Assembly: GCA_000708835.1 (NCBI GenBank)
Contig: DF237024.1
Coordinates: 1 to 64,000, forward strand
Direction of reading: 5' to 3'
Length of the DNA: 64,000 bases
From: Klebsormidium nitens
Taxonomy: Eukaryota > Streptophyta > Klebsormidiophyceae > Klebsormidiales > Klebsormidiaceae
Shown here piece after piece: positions 12,701 to 25,740 of this stretch (the first letter of the stretch is position 1; the number at the start of each line of letters is the position of its first letter). The notes under the pieces are model-generated. The model was not told the origin of the DNA. It did no database searches and was given only the letters and a program-made list of their open reading frames with translations. Both the position numbers and the translations under genes were made by a program.

Positions 12701-15605
12701 CTCTGTACATAACGTACATCGAGCAGCGCACGGACGCGGGCACGCCAGCCATGCCACCTTTCACCCAGCAATGCCCCAAAATGTGTAAGCACGACGTGAT
12801 AAACTACTCAGAATATCCTAGACCCGGTAAACCTAAAGCCAAACCCTCAATAGCCAACCCTGAAACCCTCCCATTTCTGATATTCTTCCAGGAGACCCTG
12901 TACATAAGTGACATTGAGCAGCGCGAGGACGCGGGCACACCCGTTACGGAGCGTATCCTCCAAAACTTCCTAAACCTAAACCCGTTCTTAACCCTGATCT
13001 TGAATTCCTAAACCCAAATCCTAAATCCTGAAACCCTCCTATTCCTCGTATCTTCCAGGAGACCCTGTACATAAGTGACATTGAGCAGCGCGAGGACGCG
13101 GGCACGCCCGCCATCCTGCAGAAGATGCGCGCCGCGCTCGCGTTCTGGGTCAAGCAGTGCATCGGCGCTGACGTCATCGAGCGCACGGAGGGCGCGCTCA
13201 TCCGCGCGGCGCTGCAGCGGCTGGCGCGCAACCCGCGCGTGGAAGTGCTTGGCAACTGCGAGGTGAGGCTCCTACGTTACCTCAGTATGGGAGCGACGAA
13301 ATTGGCACTCACTGGTTCGTAGATTAGGCGCCAGGATCGCATCTTCTTGGTCGCTGAATCACTCTGCGTTTTGTCGACGATTTCGGAGCGGGCGCTCCCC
13401 ATACACAACCGCGAAGCCTGCGGAAAGACAAATGCCCCGTTTCAAAGCTGCGCTTTCCCTTCAAAACTTTCTGCCGCATACAGCTTTAGCGCACTGCAGA
13501 TAATGACTTAACACAGCGCAACCACCGCGAAGCGTCGACCGTACCAATCCACGCGCAGAATGATGGCCTGACCAGACCGTTCGTTCAATTTAGATGAAGA
13601 CCACTTCAAACCCCTGTTTTCGTGCTAAGTCGTTAGCTTGACGTTTTCCTTCCCGATCTTTCCGCTCTTTACTTCCGAGATTCACAAATGGAAGACCCTC
13701 GGTGTCACGAAGCCCACTACAAGCATAAAGGACTCGCCGAAAAGGAACTCCGGCTGACGTCAGCAGCAACTCCTCTTGCAGGTTCCGAGGCTGGCGGTTC
13801 TGTCGTTCCTGATCCGTCCATTCTCGACGTCGACCACCGGGCGGAACGGAAAGGCGCTGAACGGCCGGTTTGTGGTCAACCTGCTCAACGACCTGTTCGG
13901 GATCCAGGCGCGGGGCGGCTGCTCTTGCGCGGGGCCATACGGGCACGCGCTTATGAATGTGAGAATAGAAAAGTCTGATGAGTCCAGCACCCGGGGAATA
14001 GAGGATGCCAGTCCAAACTGGCTTTATCGCCCCTAATCGTTTCCTCAATGGAGATGTATACCGGTCGTCAGGCCTTTGGCCTTCTCGAACTCGCCTTTTT
14101 CGTTTGCACTCAAACGATGGCAGCATTTGCCCGACAAGATCAAACGTAGTACAAGATTTAAGGCCGTTGATGCTTCTGGAGTGAAAGCAGGCGACCAGAA
14201 AGGCCATTTCCTGACTTGCTGGTCGCCCCTGGCAGGTTGACCGCCAGCTGTCCGTAGCCATCCGGGAGGCGATCGCGGACGGCAACGAGTCCGTCAAGCC
14301 GGGGTGGACCCGCTTGGGCTTTGCTTACTTCATCACTCAGGTTTGTGACGTCATAAGCCAGTTTTTCCATTTGCTAATGTGTCGGCCATAGATGTATTAC
14401 CCGGTGTCAGCACGACGAAACTTGTCTCACTACAAATTAAGTTTCACTCAGTCTACGTGGTCGTTTGACGCTTCGGACGCCCCGGATCAACTCAGTGAGC
14501 ACTACCCTTTCTGACAATCTTTTCCTTTAGCGTCTTTTATTGTCAAGTTACTGTCAAAATGAGAAGCACTTACTCTGCTGAATGCTCAAAACATTAAATA
14601 AATCATTGCCGATTTCGTACCACTTTTTGCCACAACGCAATTCTGAGGCGCGCTGAGAGGGCCTTCGATCCAGAAATGATATATGCGACCCTCTTCAAAG
14701 CTGAACCAAGATGCTAGCAAGATGAGCAGTAATTTGTTTGACATCAATTTGGAACCTCACCTCATTGTCCGTTCCCTTTGCAGGCTGAGTTCGAGTTCAT
14801 CCTGGCCGCCATCGAGTTTGTCGCCGAGTACGGCGTCCGCTTCCTTCCGCTCTACGACTTCGACTGGAAGAGCGGGAACTGGAGCTACAAGGGCTTCCAG
14901 CGGGAGTCTCAGTCGCTGTTCGACCCGGTGACGGTTGACGAGGCAGCCTGCTTGTGGAAGGCGCGCGGAGACGCGTTGAGCGCGCGCGCGGAAGAGCGGG
15001 CGCAGCCGCCTTATGCGAGGTAAGGGTTACAGCCTCTGAGTGATTCTTTCTCTTCTTGTTCCTCCTTTCTTTTCCGCAGAACGTAGCCACTAAGCATCAT
15101 TGAATCTGACGCAATTCAGTGAGCTTTGAGGGCCACTAAGGGAGCGTCATGATTTGCGCATGCCTGTCTTGAAGTGGTTGGCACGAGGGCCGTTCGAGAG
15201 GCGAGCCTGCGCCGTGGGATACCAAGAAAGCTGCGATTGGCGGACTGCCTTCGTCTTTTCTCACTGCGGCAGTCTTCCGGCACAGAATATCCCGCTCCTG
15301 TAATGTAATTGAGTACGCAATCTGCGGATGCTTCCGGTGGAGATTGCTCTTGATGCCTTGAGTAACCGTGAGGTCGTCTTGGTTTCTTGACAGCCATTGT
15401 ATGTCGTAGATGTCACTGCCTGTCGTGCTTTACCTGTACCAAGCTTTTGCGCATCTTCATTACTATACAATCTGAGCCCCTTTGAGTCATCTGCAGGTAT
15501 CTCAAAGAGGCTCAGGCGCTAGCAGTGAACCTGCCGCCCTACAAAGGTGCCGAGCAACCAAACACTTCAACATTAGATGAGCGGGTAATAACATTTGTCG
15601 TGTAA
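9725..15605 (+). CDS. Class V PLP-dependent aminotransferase / cysteine desulfurase-like protein
   Basis: Recognised exons: 9725-9911, 10353-10507, 10838-11052, 11518-11676, 11922-12096, 13059-13262, 13782-13958, 14236-14340, 14784-15019, 15497-15605 (TAA); 573 residues. The first start codon is not identified, so the 5' end is open; the exon beginning at 9725 opens in phase 0. Class V features: PFGTRQMTYTDYIASGR near the start, GNTHTEDSACG, then FCGSGCTAAVKRL, which forms the glycine-rich phosphate loop. GPYEHHSN follows, then CFDFAAAAPYVDMD with the aspartate that contacts the pyridine nitrogen, and ISPHKFVGGPGSSGVL, whose lysine should bind PLP. The second half has FGIQARGGCSCAGPYGH, typical of the selenocysteine-lyase-like branch in algae and protists. 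The substrate cannot be told from sequence. Intron 12097-13058 carries copies of the edges of both flanking exons. Confidence 0.86.
12183..12272 (+). repeat. Copy of the preceding exon's 3' edge and donor
   Basis: This repeats 12012-12101 (end of the PLP-lysine exon plus donor) at an offset of 171 bases. The end, from the copied ACGTGAACGG to GAAGCGGTAAG, matches best and keeps a donor. Frame-disrupting changes upstream make it non-coding. Confidence 0.85.
12696..12946 (+). repeat. Two copies of the following exon's 5' edge
   Basis: The acceptor and first 55 bases or so of the exon starting at 13059 occur also at 12892-12946 (167 bases upstream, with the TTCCAG acceptor kept) and, more diverged, at 12696-12755. 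The flanking pyrimidine-rich, CCCTAAA-like intron sequence is copied with them. Only the third copy continues into a long conserved reading frame. Confidence 0.9.
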
Positions 15606-16976
15606 AGGCAGGCTATTGAACAATTTCTGAGTGGATACGCTCGCGGACTTTGGACATACGATCATTGGCCCATCCGGGTTCGTCGACATAAGAGGATACT
15701 CCACCTTTGGAATTACCGATGAGGCACGCATAGCTTAACTCGGCGGTTGAAAACACCACTGTACGGAACGTGTATCATTTTAGACGTGACATCAGTGCAG
15801 TTTGGGATAGCAAAGTGGCTACAGGATCTGGTTGAGTTTTTCAGCGTTGTAGCAGATTGAGGATTTGGACGTAGAAACGGCAGAAATAGTAGAAAGATAG
15901 CATTCGAAGATCGACGGTGTTGCCTGTAAGATAATTTGCATAACGGCCTAGGCGATAGATTACGCATATAATAGATGTGAAACTGCATGCAAGTGATTCA
16001 TTAAACTGATGCGCGCAGCGACTTAACGAAGAAAGACAATGATTGCCTATAGTATCATGCATGCCTGGACTCACACGGCGGCGGGCCTTGATTGGTCGAG
16101 CCTGGACCTCTGCAAGAAGCTAGGACTACACCTGTGCCCGCGCAGGGCAGCCTAGCTCGGTTCAGTCTGCTGAGACTCGGAGCCAAGAGCTTTAAATTAG
16201 TGCAAGTTTCAAACCATACAGCTAGGCTTAGATGCAGTCAGCCCTTCCGAAGTTCGAATTAGCGAATATGATACCTGTACATGACGTATAGGAAACACCG
16301 ATTAAACTAGGTCTGAGCTGGCGCTCCGAAGCATGGCAGTGGGCTTCAATTGTTGATTACTCATGCATGAGTATATGGGGTTGATGCACCGCGTGATAAT
16401 GATACGGTATGGATATAAGCCGCAAGACATATCCGACGACGATTGTATTCGTTGAAGCTCGTGCATATCAAAGGCTTGGGGCCGGACGTCATGAGCAGGT
16501 ACAGAAGGCCATGGGCCACTGCCAGGCTTCTTCAAATAGGTGTCAGGTGCCCTATTGCGCAATACTTATATTCCCGTCGACTACAATAATTCATTCGGAG
16601 TTGATTCCTCAGTGCTCAATGCTCGAGTGCCTTCCCAGACATGCAATTTCCCAATCCTCACCGCACGACACAATCTGGCGCTCTACTTTTCTGATCTACT
16701 AGAAGCGGCGAACCGAACATTGAATGGAATGCTCGCGTGTCGAGCTAGACTTGAAACTTTGCTTCGGAACAAAGTTTCTTCGGGCAAGACGCACCTCTGG
16801 TGGCGGGAGCACACTGGTCGGAGATCTCCGATGCTAGCCAGGACAAGATGCAAAGGTCAAAATGCTTATAGTAATCTGCGAACAATAAATCCTAGCTTTC
16901 ATAGTGGGTGGCTCCCTTTTGGTTCCTATTCGCAGATTGAGGTTCATCTCTTAGACTGTACCTGCCTACTCCTGAT
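15606..16976. other. Intergenic between convergent genes, nothing recognised
   Basis: 3' flanks of the aminotransferase and HEATR6-like genes. The aminotransferase stop overlaps a TGTAA at 15602-15606, but I would not call a polyadenylation signal from that alone. No protein similarity or RNA gene was seen. Confidence 0.5.
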
Positions 16977-19900
16977 CTACGCGTGTATACGACACGCAGC
17001 GTACATAGCGGCGACCTCTTTGTGATCATTACGATCATACATGATTCGAAGGGAAGCTATGGCTAATTCCACATCGCTCCGGTTGTACAAAACAGCAGTC
17101 TGCCCGTGACCGCTGGAGCCCAAGCCCTTTGGCGAAATTGACCCCTTCTTTGGAGGCGGCAGCGGCTGCTCGTCGATGTCGACAGCAGGATGACGTGGAG
17201 GCTTCTGCAGCTGCCACGTGGCATCTGCTTGGGGTGTCTCAGCGAGATCTCTGGGCCTTGCCTCTGCTGCAGATGATACACCTGCTTCGTCTCCTTCGGG
17301 GGGTCTTACTGAAGCCCACGCGAAACTGATGCAGTCCTGAAGGAATGCTTGTCGCTGCACGAAACGTAAGCAAAGCAATCAATGCAACATTCCGTATTGC
17401 AATCTCTTGAAGCATATTCGAAGGTACGCACACAACTGAGACAGCTTCTGTCTTTCAGGGTTTTCGCAATGATATCATAGGGGGCGAAGGAGACAATTGC
17501 GCAAAGTGACTAGGAACGAGAGGCGGCCCTACATTTCCGACGATGGCCTCCGAATGTCGTCCTGGACACTGCAGAGATTGGGAGGAAACACCAGAACTTT
17601 CGCTCCAGAACCAAGAACAGGGCCTAACGAGTATGCTACAAGAGCTTTCTGACGGATCCGCTTACCTTTACCAGCGGGTCTCGAAGCGCCGAGAAGTCGC
17701 CGGGCTCCGTACAGGCCAGCACGTGGAGGAGCGTCGCTAAGACCTGTGCAGAAAGGAAACGCTCGACCTCATTCTCTTGCAGAAAGTCTTAATTAGAGGG
17801 AAGCTTCGGCGTTGCCACGCGTCTGCTCGGAATTTGATTGGATAAGGACCTGCGTATCCTACGCTGAAGGGCGCGCACGTGATTTTGCGACGCACCAGAC
17901 TGTAAGTGCAGTCCTCAGTCGCCGCAATCTCCTGCAAGCAACTATCAGAGTCTGTCTCCGCTGGCAATACCGCCTGTATGGAGGCATCCGTTACCCCTCC
18001 TAAAGCAGCCCCGATACAAACCCAGTTGTCCGTCCGGCATATCACCTGCTCTTGCAGGTTGCTGCGGTACTTGAAGTCGCTCGGACGCTCCCCCTGGTCC
18101 GATTCTAAGCTCTCGAGAGTGGCGGCGAAGCAGCGCACGATGTCCGGGAAAGACATGCCGTAATCTGGCCATCACAAAAAGTTCCATAAGCTACGTCTAC
18201 TTTACACGGAAATCGAAGTGAGTCGAGGCATTGAACGAGAAGCGCGGGCTGAAGTCAGGGATGGGCAGAAAGCACATTTGATGTCCTGATTGATTCAATC
18301 TCTTTTTCTAGCCCGAACTTCAGCACCCTCCACAGCAAGACTGCGACTTTTTCTCTCGAAACAATATCGGATCGTCGCTAATGTCAACCAACATTGCCCA
18401 TCAAGACTTACTGTATCTTGAGACTCACCAGATGCGTGCTTCAGAAGGCTACCGGTTTGGCTCATGGAAAGCCGTGAAAAGAACAAAAAGAATTGCAGGG
18501 GACACGCGCTTACCTTTTCGATTTGTTGGCACGGCCAGAGCTGCGGCTGCTTGGATCCTGATCTTGAAGTTGGTCGAAGTCCGCAAAAGCAAGAGCAGGA
18601 CGGAGTATACGGAAGGGGACCTGCGGGGGAAAAGGGGAGAGCTTTCTCAATAGTGTCATGAAAGCACAGGCCAATTGCAGTTTCGGAAAGAAAAAAAAAA
18701 CCAGACGATGCGCTTGCGTGTTCAGCTGGCTTGTCAAACGTGCGAGGAATCAAGGATGTTCAGAGGAGCACCTGCAACTTTCCGGCGTAATATACGAGGC
18801 TGTGTGTGAGCTCATGCGGAATCTTCAGAGCACCTATGGTAATGATGCAGTGGACCACAATGCATCCGGGTGACAGCCTCTTTGACCACCTCGTAAAGGC
18901 TAAAAAACATTGATCATCCAGAGCCTCAATGAACGAGCTAACCGCATCGCCCACGTGACGATCTTCATCGTCTTGACACCTGACGCCAGAGTTCTCAACA
19001 CGTTGCAGCCAAACCACTGATACTTTAACCACATGTAAACATTGCAGATTCAAGATGTTTCAGAATCAAGCAGCTGACACAGGTCAGACCTACCGACTAC
19101 CATACCAACTCATAGACCATAGCTTCACGAGTCCCGCCAACAATGGTCTCACCATTTCGCAGACGCCAGATCGACTGTTCGGTTGCCGAGCAAATGCGCC
19201 AGTGCATGGCACACATTCCACTGCACTTTGACGTTGCCAGTCGTCGTACACGTCAGCAGCGCCGCCACCATCCTGTCGATCCACGTGTCGCCCTGTGATT
19301 CGCCGGCGACGATGCTGAGGTCGGCGACGGCGGACAGGTTCCCGAGCGCGCGCACTGCATTCGCACGTACTTTGTCCCCGTCTCGGACAGCTTCAAGAGC
19401 GGCTTCGGTGAGGGGTTTCAGGGTCTCCGACGGAACTGCACAGCGGAAGCAAAGTTCAAGCTCTGGCGGAAGGCAAAGCGGAATGAGGGTTCAAAAAATG
19501 CAGGTTATGGGACCAGAAAAGCGAGGCCCAAGCGTCAGGACGGATTCTAAAGTCAAAGAGACTGACTCTTCTACGAACACAGCCGCAGAGATATGCATGG
19601 TAGCAATTCGTGGGCGGTAGATATTGCGGATACGTAAAGCGACTTGCACCGTTGAAATTGCACGGAGAATGCAAGTTTGAAGAATAAAGTCGCTCCAGTA
19701 GTCCCGATCGCACAAGCTACACGAACATTCAGGATACAGACCCATGCAAGAACGGAAAGCGCTACGACGGGCCCACCTCGCTGCGCCGACCCCTTGTCTC
19801 CCTCCTGCTCCCCCAGAGCTTCGCAGAGGTTGGCGAGCGCCCAGGTCGCCAAGATGTGCACGGAAACGACTGGATCACTGACGCCCTTCAGAATTGCTTG

Positions 19901-22900
19901 CGTCAGCAGGTGTCGGTCAGGGACGAACGGGAAACTGATTGTGACGCCGGCGGCGCGGCAGGCGGCAGATCGGACGGCTGGTATTGGATCCTGGGAAGCC
20001 TTAGCCTGTACAGAGACCACCAACTTCTGGTTCGCTAACATTCACAACATGTACAGAAGTTGTGGGGCGCTGTTCCAAAAACAAAGTGGGCAAGAACTTT
20101 TCAGGTGCTTTAATCGCAGCAGCGGTGTGATTTACGTGGAGGAATATGTCAAGGGGCTTGCTCAGGAAACTCGACGTGAGTGACGTTTTCGAAAGTCAAA
20201 ACAATAGCTAAATCCTCATCACGGTTTCGTACTAGTCTGAGGTGTCGATTCTTGTAGGTATACGAAAGGCGACATGTGTCAGTCGGCAACACACTAACAC
20301 TCGTTTCTGCAATCCAGTTTTGGATGACAAATTCAGTCAAGGAATTGAAGGGGACAGAGCGCCGAAGCTCACGGCTGACTGGACTACGAAGTCCTTCTGC
20401 TGAGCATCGAAGCTTTCGAAAACGGGTCGTGAGAGGCCCGCCAAGCACCCCAGAGCCGCGCTTCGGACCTGCCAAACGAGAAAAGTCGGAGCGTCAGTGC
20501 TCAAGGAAGCAATATCACAACATCACCGATTTCATCGGAGAGTTCTCTGGACCCGCCACTCCTGCTTGAGCGACCGGCCCCAGAAGGAATATGTGTACCC
20601 AACGAAACTAGGGCTGGCGCTCCTGCCAAGAAGTGCCGGCTGAGAGTTCACCGGACAGCAATCCGTAGACGCAACATATGCTGACTCTTCAGAGCCTCGT
20701 GGGCACAGCTTAGAAGGCAGACTTTATTGCTCGGGTGCGTAATAGGGCAAGAACAACTTGCAGTCGAAGACATCTGGCTCGCTTCAAAGCAGTCACTTGT
20801 TAAAGCGGCAGGAAGCCTGTAGATCATACGTGCGCTACTGCGCAAGATACTGAACCTTGTCCTTGGTTTTGAGATGTTTCTGAACTTGAAAATCGGAAAC
20901 AGTCTGCAGTTCACAGAGGCACGTCCGTCACTCTCTCATGCTCGTAATCTGATAAGCACGGAGTCTCACCATGGGAGCCTGATGAGCCAACAACCAGGGC
21001 ACGTGCCTCGACAGCACCTCCTTCCACGTGGCACACGCTACCACCAGTAAAGCGCTCCCGTCGCTTTCCGTTTGACCCCTTTCCGCAACACCTCCTTCCG
21101 CTCGCGCAAGCTGCTTCGGGCCCTGGCGAAGGTCCGCCCGGTTCTGGGGCTTGGACACCGACTCGCTATCGTCCCCCCCGGAAATAGACCTCAGTAACTC
21201 GTCCATCACTTTCACGCCCCCCAGAACCAGTCTATCGTCAGTGACGCCCGCTGAAGCCCCGCCGAACGCCCCCCCGAGCAGAGTCGACAGGGCGGGCCAC
21301 AGCCCGACGTAGCGTGCGCCGTAGTTTCGGAGCGCTTCCCGGAGCGCCGCGAACGCCTCGAGCGCGATCGCGGGGGCCGTCGGCGGCTGGCAATAGCTTA
21401 TGAGGTCCGCGAGCAGCGGGCTTGGAGAGCTCGGTGCCGCGGGGGTTGCGCCGCACGCGTCGGGAGGCCCAGTTACGAGCAGATCCGCAACTTTCTCGAC
21501 CGGGGTGAATGTCCCGAGGGCAGCGCCGAGGCAGGCAACGGCCGCGGCGCCCGCCCCGCCCGCCTCCGCAGCGAACTGGTTCGCGAGCAGGGCCCGCGTC
21601 TTCCGGTGAACCTGTTTAACAGTGTCGGGAAGAAGGTCGTCGGGGAGGCGATGATAAGGCGCCGCGCTTATGAGCAGCGCCAGGGCCTTGAACGCCCCGG
21701 CCAGCACCTGCGCGCTCCGTTCCGTTCCGACGCTGTGAAGCAGCCCCGCATGGAGTTGCTTGACGATCAGCCCGAGCGTCGCTGAGAGCGACAGGAACGG
21801 CCCTGAGCGCGCGTCGTCCTTCCACTCCGCGGCTTGCAGGAACGCCCGCGCCGGGCCCTCGAGCATCGCTCCGATCGCCGCGGCCGCCGCGAGGCGCACT
21901 TTGGGGAGGGGGTCTGAGAGGAGCGGGTTCAGGAGGTGCGGGATGGGGGGCCTTGTCAGCAGGGCCCCGTGCGTGGGGAGCAGCGCGGCCCACTGAGAGT
22001 GTAGGGCCTTGGGGTCCCGGCGCGCGACCGCCTGCACGCACGACATGGCCTCAATGCGCACCTTGGAGGCCTTGTAACGGTCGCCGTCGGCCCCGGCACC
22101 GTCGCTGTCACTTTGCTCAGACTCGGAGGATAACACTAAAGCAACGTCAGGGGCGCGAAACGAGGCCCCGGGTTTCGTAGGGGTGCCGTTGGAGCTCGGG
22201 AGTGGCAGGAGGGGCGGCTGTGTTTTCCGCAGATGAGGGGGGACGTAAGCGCTCTTCGTTGCGGCAGATCCCGGCCCAGGTCCGGCTCCCTCGTTTCTCC
22301 CGCGTTCACTGTTACTACCAGAGGCGTCTCCGCTTATCTCTAGGGAGTTGAGAGTCTGGGCGAGAGCTCGGGCAGATGGAGCGCCTTCGGAGTCTGAGCC
22401 GCTTTTCGTATCTTGGAAAGAGCCCCGGCGCCAGGGCTGGTCGCGCCGGGGAGTGGTGGACGCGCTTCCTGGCCGCTTGGTAAGGCCGTAAGTGAAGAAG
22501 GGCCGAAGAGAGGGAACCAGGGAAGCGACCTGTACAAAATGTAGAGCGATCTGAAACCGGAATTGTCGAGTATTTAGCGCGGCAAAATCACAGGTGCTGC
22601 TTCGTGATTCCAAAGCAGTCGTAGCAACTAACGTTGCTCTTAGGTTGCTCATTACGGAACTCGCCTCCTTACTTTCTCAATGTCCCTACCAATATAGTGT
22701 CTGCATTCTTGCCACTCTTGCTAGAGCAAACGCTTCTTCTGATCCAGAGCCAGCTGCCGGTGACAGAGGCCATTTGCAGCGAGTATGGAAGTGGTAATCC
22801 AGAAGGGCCTGTGCCTTACCCTGGTATCCAGGGAAACTTTTTCGTGTACAAGTACCAGCTGGAGGCATCGCAGCAAGGCTGCGTAGAGACGGGATGACGC

Positions 22901-24898
22901 AAGATCTTCCATCAGTCGTCCTGGAGCCGTCGCCAAGTCCAATCGCTTTCCGAGCACCTGCGACATCAAGTGTTTAAGTTGATATCAGTGTATTACTTGC
23001 TACTGAACTTTGACAACCGATCGATCTTGTATGGAAAGCTGATGTACCAGCTGTTCGTGAGCAAGAGTCAAGACCCAATGCAACTGAGGAACTGAGCAAG
23101 AGTTTTGCGACTTCCGAACGGGCTGAGTGAGAATGAAAGGGACTCTCTTCTGGACGACCGTCCAGGCAGACTTAGCTCTTTCTTCACAAAGCTGATCAAG
23201 TCACCAAAACTTGTATTCTCATTAGTCAACAAATCAAAGCCGCTATAGAAACAGTTCCCACCTCAAGAGCCTGTGAACAGTGGTCCAAAGTGAGCTGTGC
23301 TCCTGCCTTGGCGAACAGACTGCCAAGAGCGACCAGCGCCAGACGCTGCGCCTCCAGGGGGTCCTCGAAAGCAGAGCGTTCCGCCCCCCCAGAGGACCAT
23401 GATCGGCCTCGGGCTCGGTTGCTCGAGAGACTCGTCTTGGCGGGGGAGGAAGCAGATTGAGGATAGATGGGAGCTTGGCAGAGAGGAAGGAGGTGCTGTA
23501 CGATGGCATCGATGGTTGCTGGCGAGAGCGACGAAGCGTTCTCCTGAACAATGTGGCTGCAGAAGAGGGTCTTCAGTAAGATTACTGATTGTCGACAGCT
23601 CACGGTTGCTCCCATGATACCGTCTTTAAATCAAAGTCGACATATCTATCTTTCAACCCGCTGAACACACCGGTGCAAGCCATCAAGCACAAAAAGGCAT
23701 CAAGTGCACAGAGTCCTTCTGTCTGGTTTTGCAATGGTTCTAAAGGTGTTCACAAGAAGCTCTCCCATAGAGCGGGTTTCTCATGGTCAAATCTTGGCTC
23801 TATTGTAAACAAACATAGAAAAGGTTCACCTGACTGCTTGGATCCCATTCATGTGGGATCTGCCTTGCGACGGGATTGACAGGCCCAATACTAGAGCTGA
23901 CACCACTACAGACAGCTCCCCTGATGGACCAGTCAGTGGGGTGCGTGCGCTTGTGTCAGCCACCTGCATGAAGAAGTTGCCTTGATCCACTAGACGAAAT
24001 TTGCAATGAAGACTTGAGGCCTGGAAGATCAATGTTCAATGATGAAGGTCTTGCATTATGGACGGTCTGTTCTCAAAAATTGAGCTCCTTCTTGACGACG
24101 TCTCTTATGCACGGCAGACTGCCCTACACAGAACATCATCCTTGCGCAGATTGGCCAAGCATTAGTGCACTTGGACCCTTTCACTACAATTTCAAAAAGC
24201 ATGCTCAACCAGCTGCTGCGGTTAGCAAGGGAAGCTTGTTTTTGAGTGGCAGAATGAAAGACTTACCAATTTGGAGTATGTGTCGAGCATCTCAACATCC
24301 GCTGGCGTCGACGATGCTGGACACCGCTTGATGAGAAGAGCTGCCAGACTTGCCAGGAGTTGTACGGCCTGCGCAAAAGAGAACTTAGGTGGTGAGCTCC
24401 AAACTTTCTAATCAGAAGCCTCGCTCAGCAAATTGGTGCTCCAAGCGCCGGAGTCAAAGATTCAAGCTGCGTTCACCGATGTGGTTGGCCCCAGTACTTG
24501 CCTCTCCAAAACGCACCTCTGGCCACGAAGACCAACAATCCCGCTTTTAGACACTCACTGAGATAGCTCTTCAAGTTCAAATTACGAGCTCATTCAAAGG
24601 CAAAAGTATACTGCAGAAAAGTACGGTGTGTACATCTGCATAGGCAAATGCATCTTTCTGGGACAATGGGACTTTAAGCTCAGGTAGTCTCTCTCACCTC
24701 TCCTTTAGTTGTTGGCGAAACTCTGGCTGCTTCTGCCAGTGATTCCTGCAAGAACTCTAGGTCCAGCGGCCTGTCACTCCCTTCTGCCTCCACCACCATT
24801 TGCCGAAGTTGCACACATTGACTTGATGCAGAAGTGGACCCTCCAATGGTTTCCTTAGCTCCTTCAGCACCGCGACAGCAGTTCGATCTCCACGCCAT
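16977..24898 (-). CDS. HEATR6: HEAT repeat-containing protein 6 homologue
   Basis: Thirteen exons in transcript order: 24698-24898, 24267-24368, 23830-23963, 23262-23556, 22820-22957, 20970-22529, 20373-20468, 19777-20005, 19153-19435, 18514-18620, 18046-18164, 17666-17743, 16977-17336; 1,233 residues, close to the roughly 1,180 of animal HEATR6. Hallmarks are SAYVPPHLRK followed by the DUF4042-type block (VRIEAMSCVQAVARRDPK), then alpha-helical HEAT repeats such as VRSAACRAAGV, ATWALANLCEAL and VQWNVCHALAHLLGN. Near the end are NFKIRIQAAAALAVP, YGMSFPDIVRC and a proline-rich tail. The function of this family is not established; HEAT solenoids serve as protein-binding scaffolds. The ATG at 24898 follows an acceptor-like CAG at 24908, so one more upstream exon (possibly 25026-25095) cannot be excluded. 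The gene is head-to-head with EDRF1. Confidence 0.85.
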
Positions 24899-24907
24899 TC
24901 TCAAAGA

Positions 24908-25740
24908 CTGAAACGATAGCTATGAACTAGGCTCCATCAAGCATATGCAATCTCCATCTTTCAAGCTTCCACTAGATACACCAGGCTGTGAAAGCGAGTG
25001 CGATGTACCGGAAGCGAAGGCTCCCACCTGCTGAAAGTAACCAGTCTTCACCTCGCAATCCGATTGATCATCAATCAAGATGGGGCTATGCTGTGCACGA
25101 CAAATCAGCAAAGAAAGGGGGTCAGAAGTTGGAGAAATTGAAAGAGTCGTGACCCTCTCCACTGTTAGGGTATGAAACCGGTATTGACAAGCATTGACAC
25201 CGGAAAATCGTGCTTTTGAACGGCGACAAAACGTGAAAATGTAAAGGTGGCTTGAATCACTCACAAGATTATGTGCCGAGCATTTCCGCCGGCACAACGT
25301 TCCAACCGGTTTCCCGCAAACGTCTTAGAAGTGTCAGAAACTCCGACAAAACCCGTTTGGAAGGGAAGAGGGTTTTCTTGACAGTGAAATGAGCTCTGGA
25401 AGGTTCTTAACTTCACCCTGGAGGACCTTCAAAGTTCTCATGGTGGCTGGTGGACAATGGCTTTTTGTGTGGCGCCACAGGTTGTCAAAAGCAAGTCAAG
25501 CAAGCTAGGATAGGCTGCAGGTACTACATCTCGAGGATTCGCTTGCACCAGCATTGCTTCTGGCTGCATGACAATCGACGGTGAAGGAGCTGCGTGCTTG
25601 CACCAAAACCCATATCATTCTAGTAGCTCGTGATGTCTTTAAGTTCCTCCTGTCCTGAGCCTTCTTGTACTTGGGATCTTGCTTGCTTAAACCAATTAGG
25701 TGGCTGGTGAACCTACAAAGCTTCTGGTAGCTTATCAACC
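24908..25740. promoter_or_regulatory. Shared upstream region of divergent HEATR6-like and EDRF1 genes
   Basis: About 0.8 kb separates the two divergent starts, so promoters for both genes must lie here or in the first leaders. A minus-strand open stretch at 25026-25095 with plausible splice sites may be a further HEATR6 exon. No specific motif was recognised. Confidence 0.4.

Noticed and set aside
12960-13050. Telomere-like CCCTAAA-type stretch
   Set aside because: The units are irregular and lie inside an intron duplicated with the exon edge; this is a pyrimidine tract, not an interstitial telomere.
18760-18860. Possible HEATR6 exon on the minus strand
   Set aside because: Joining 19153 directly to 18620 gives a perfect phase and the expected family sequence (W-SPSVYSVLLLLLR), leaving no room for it.
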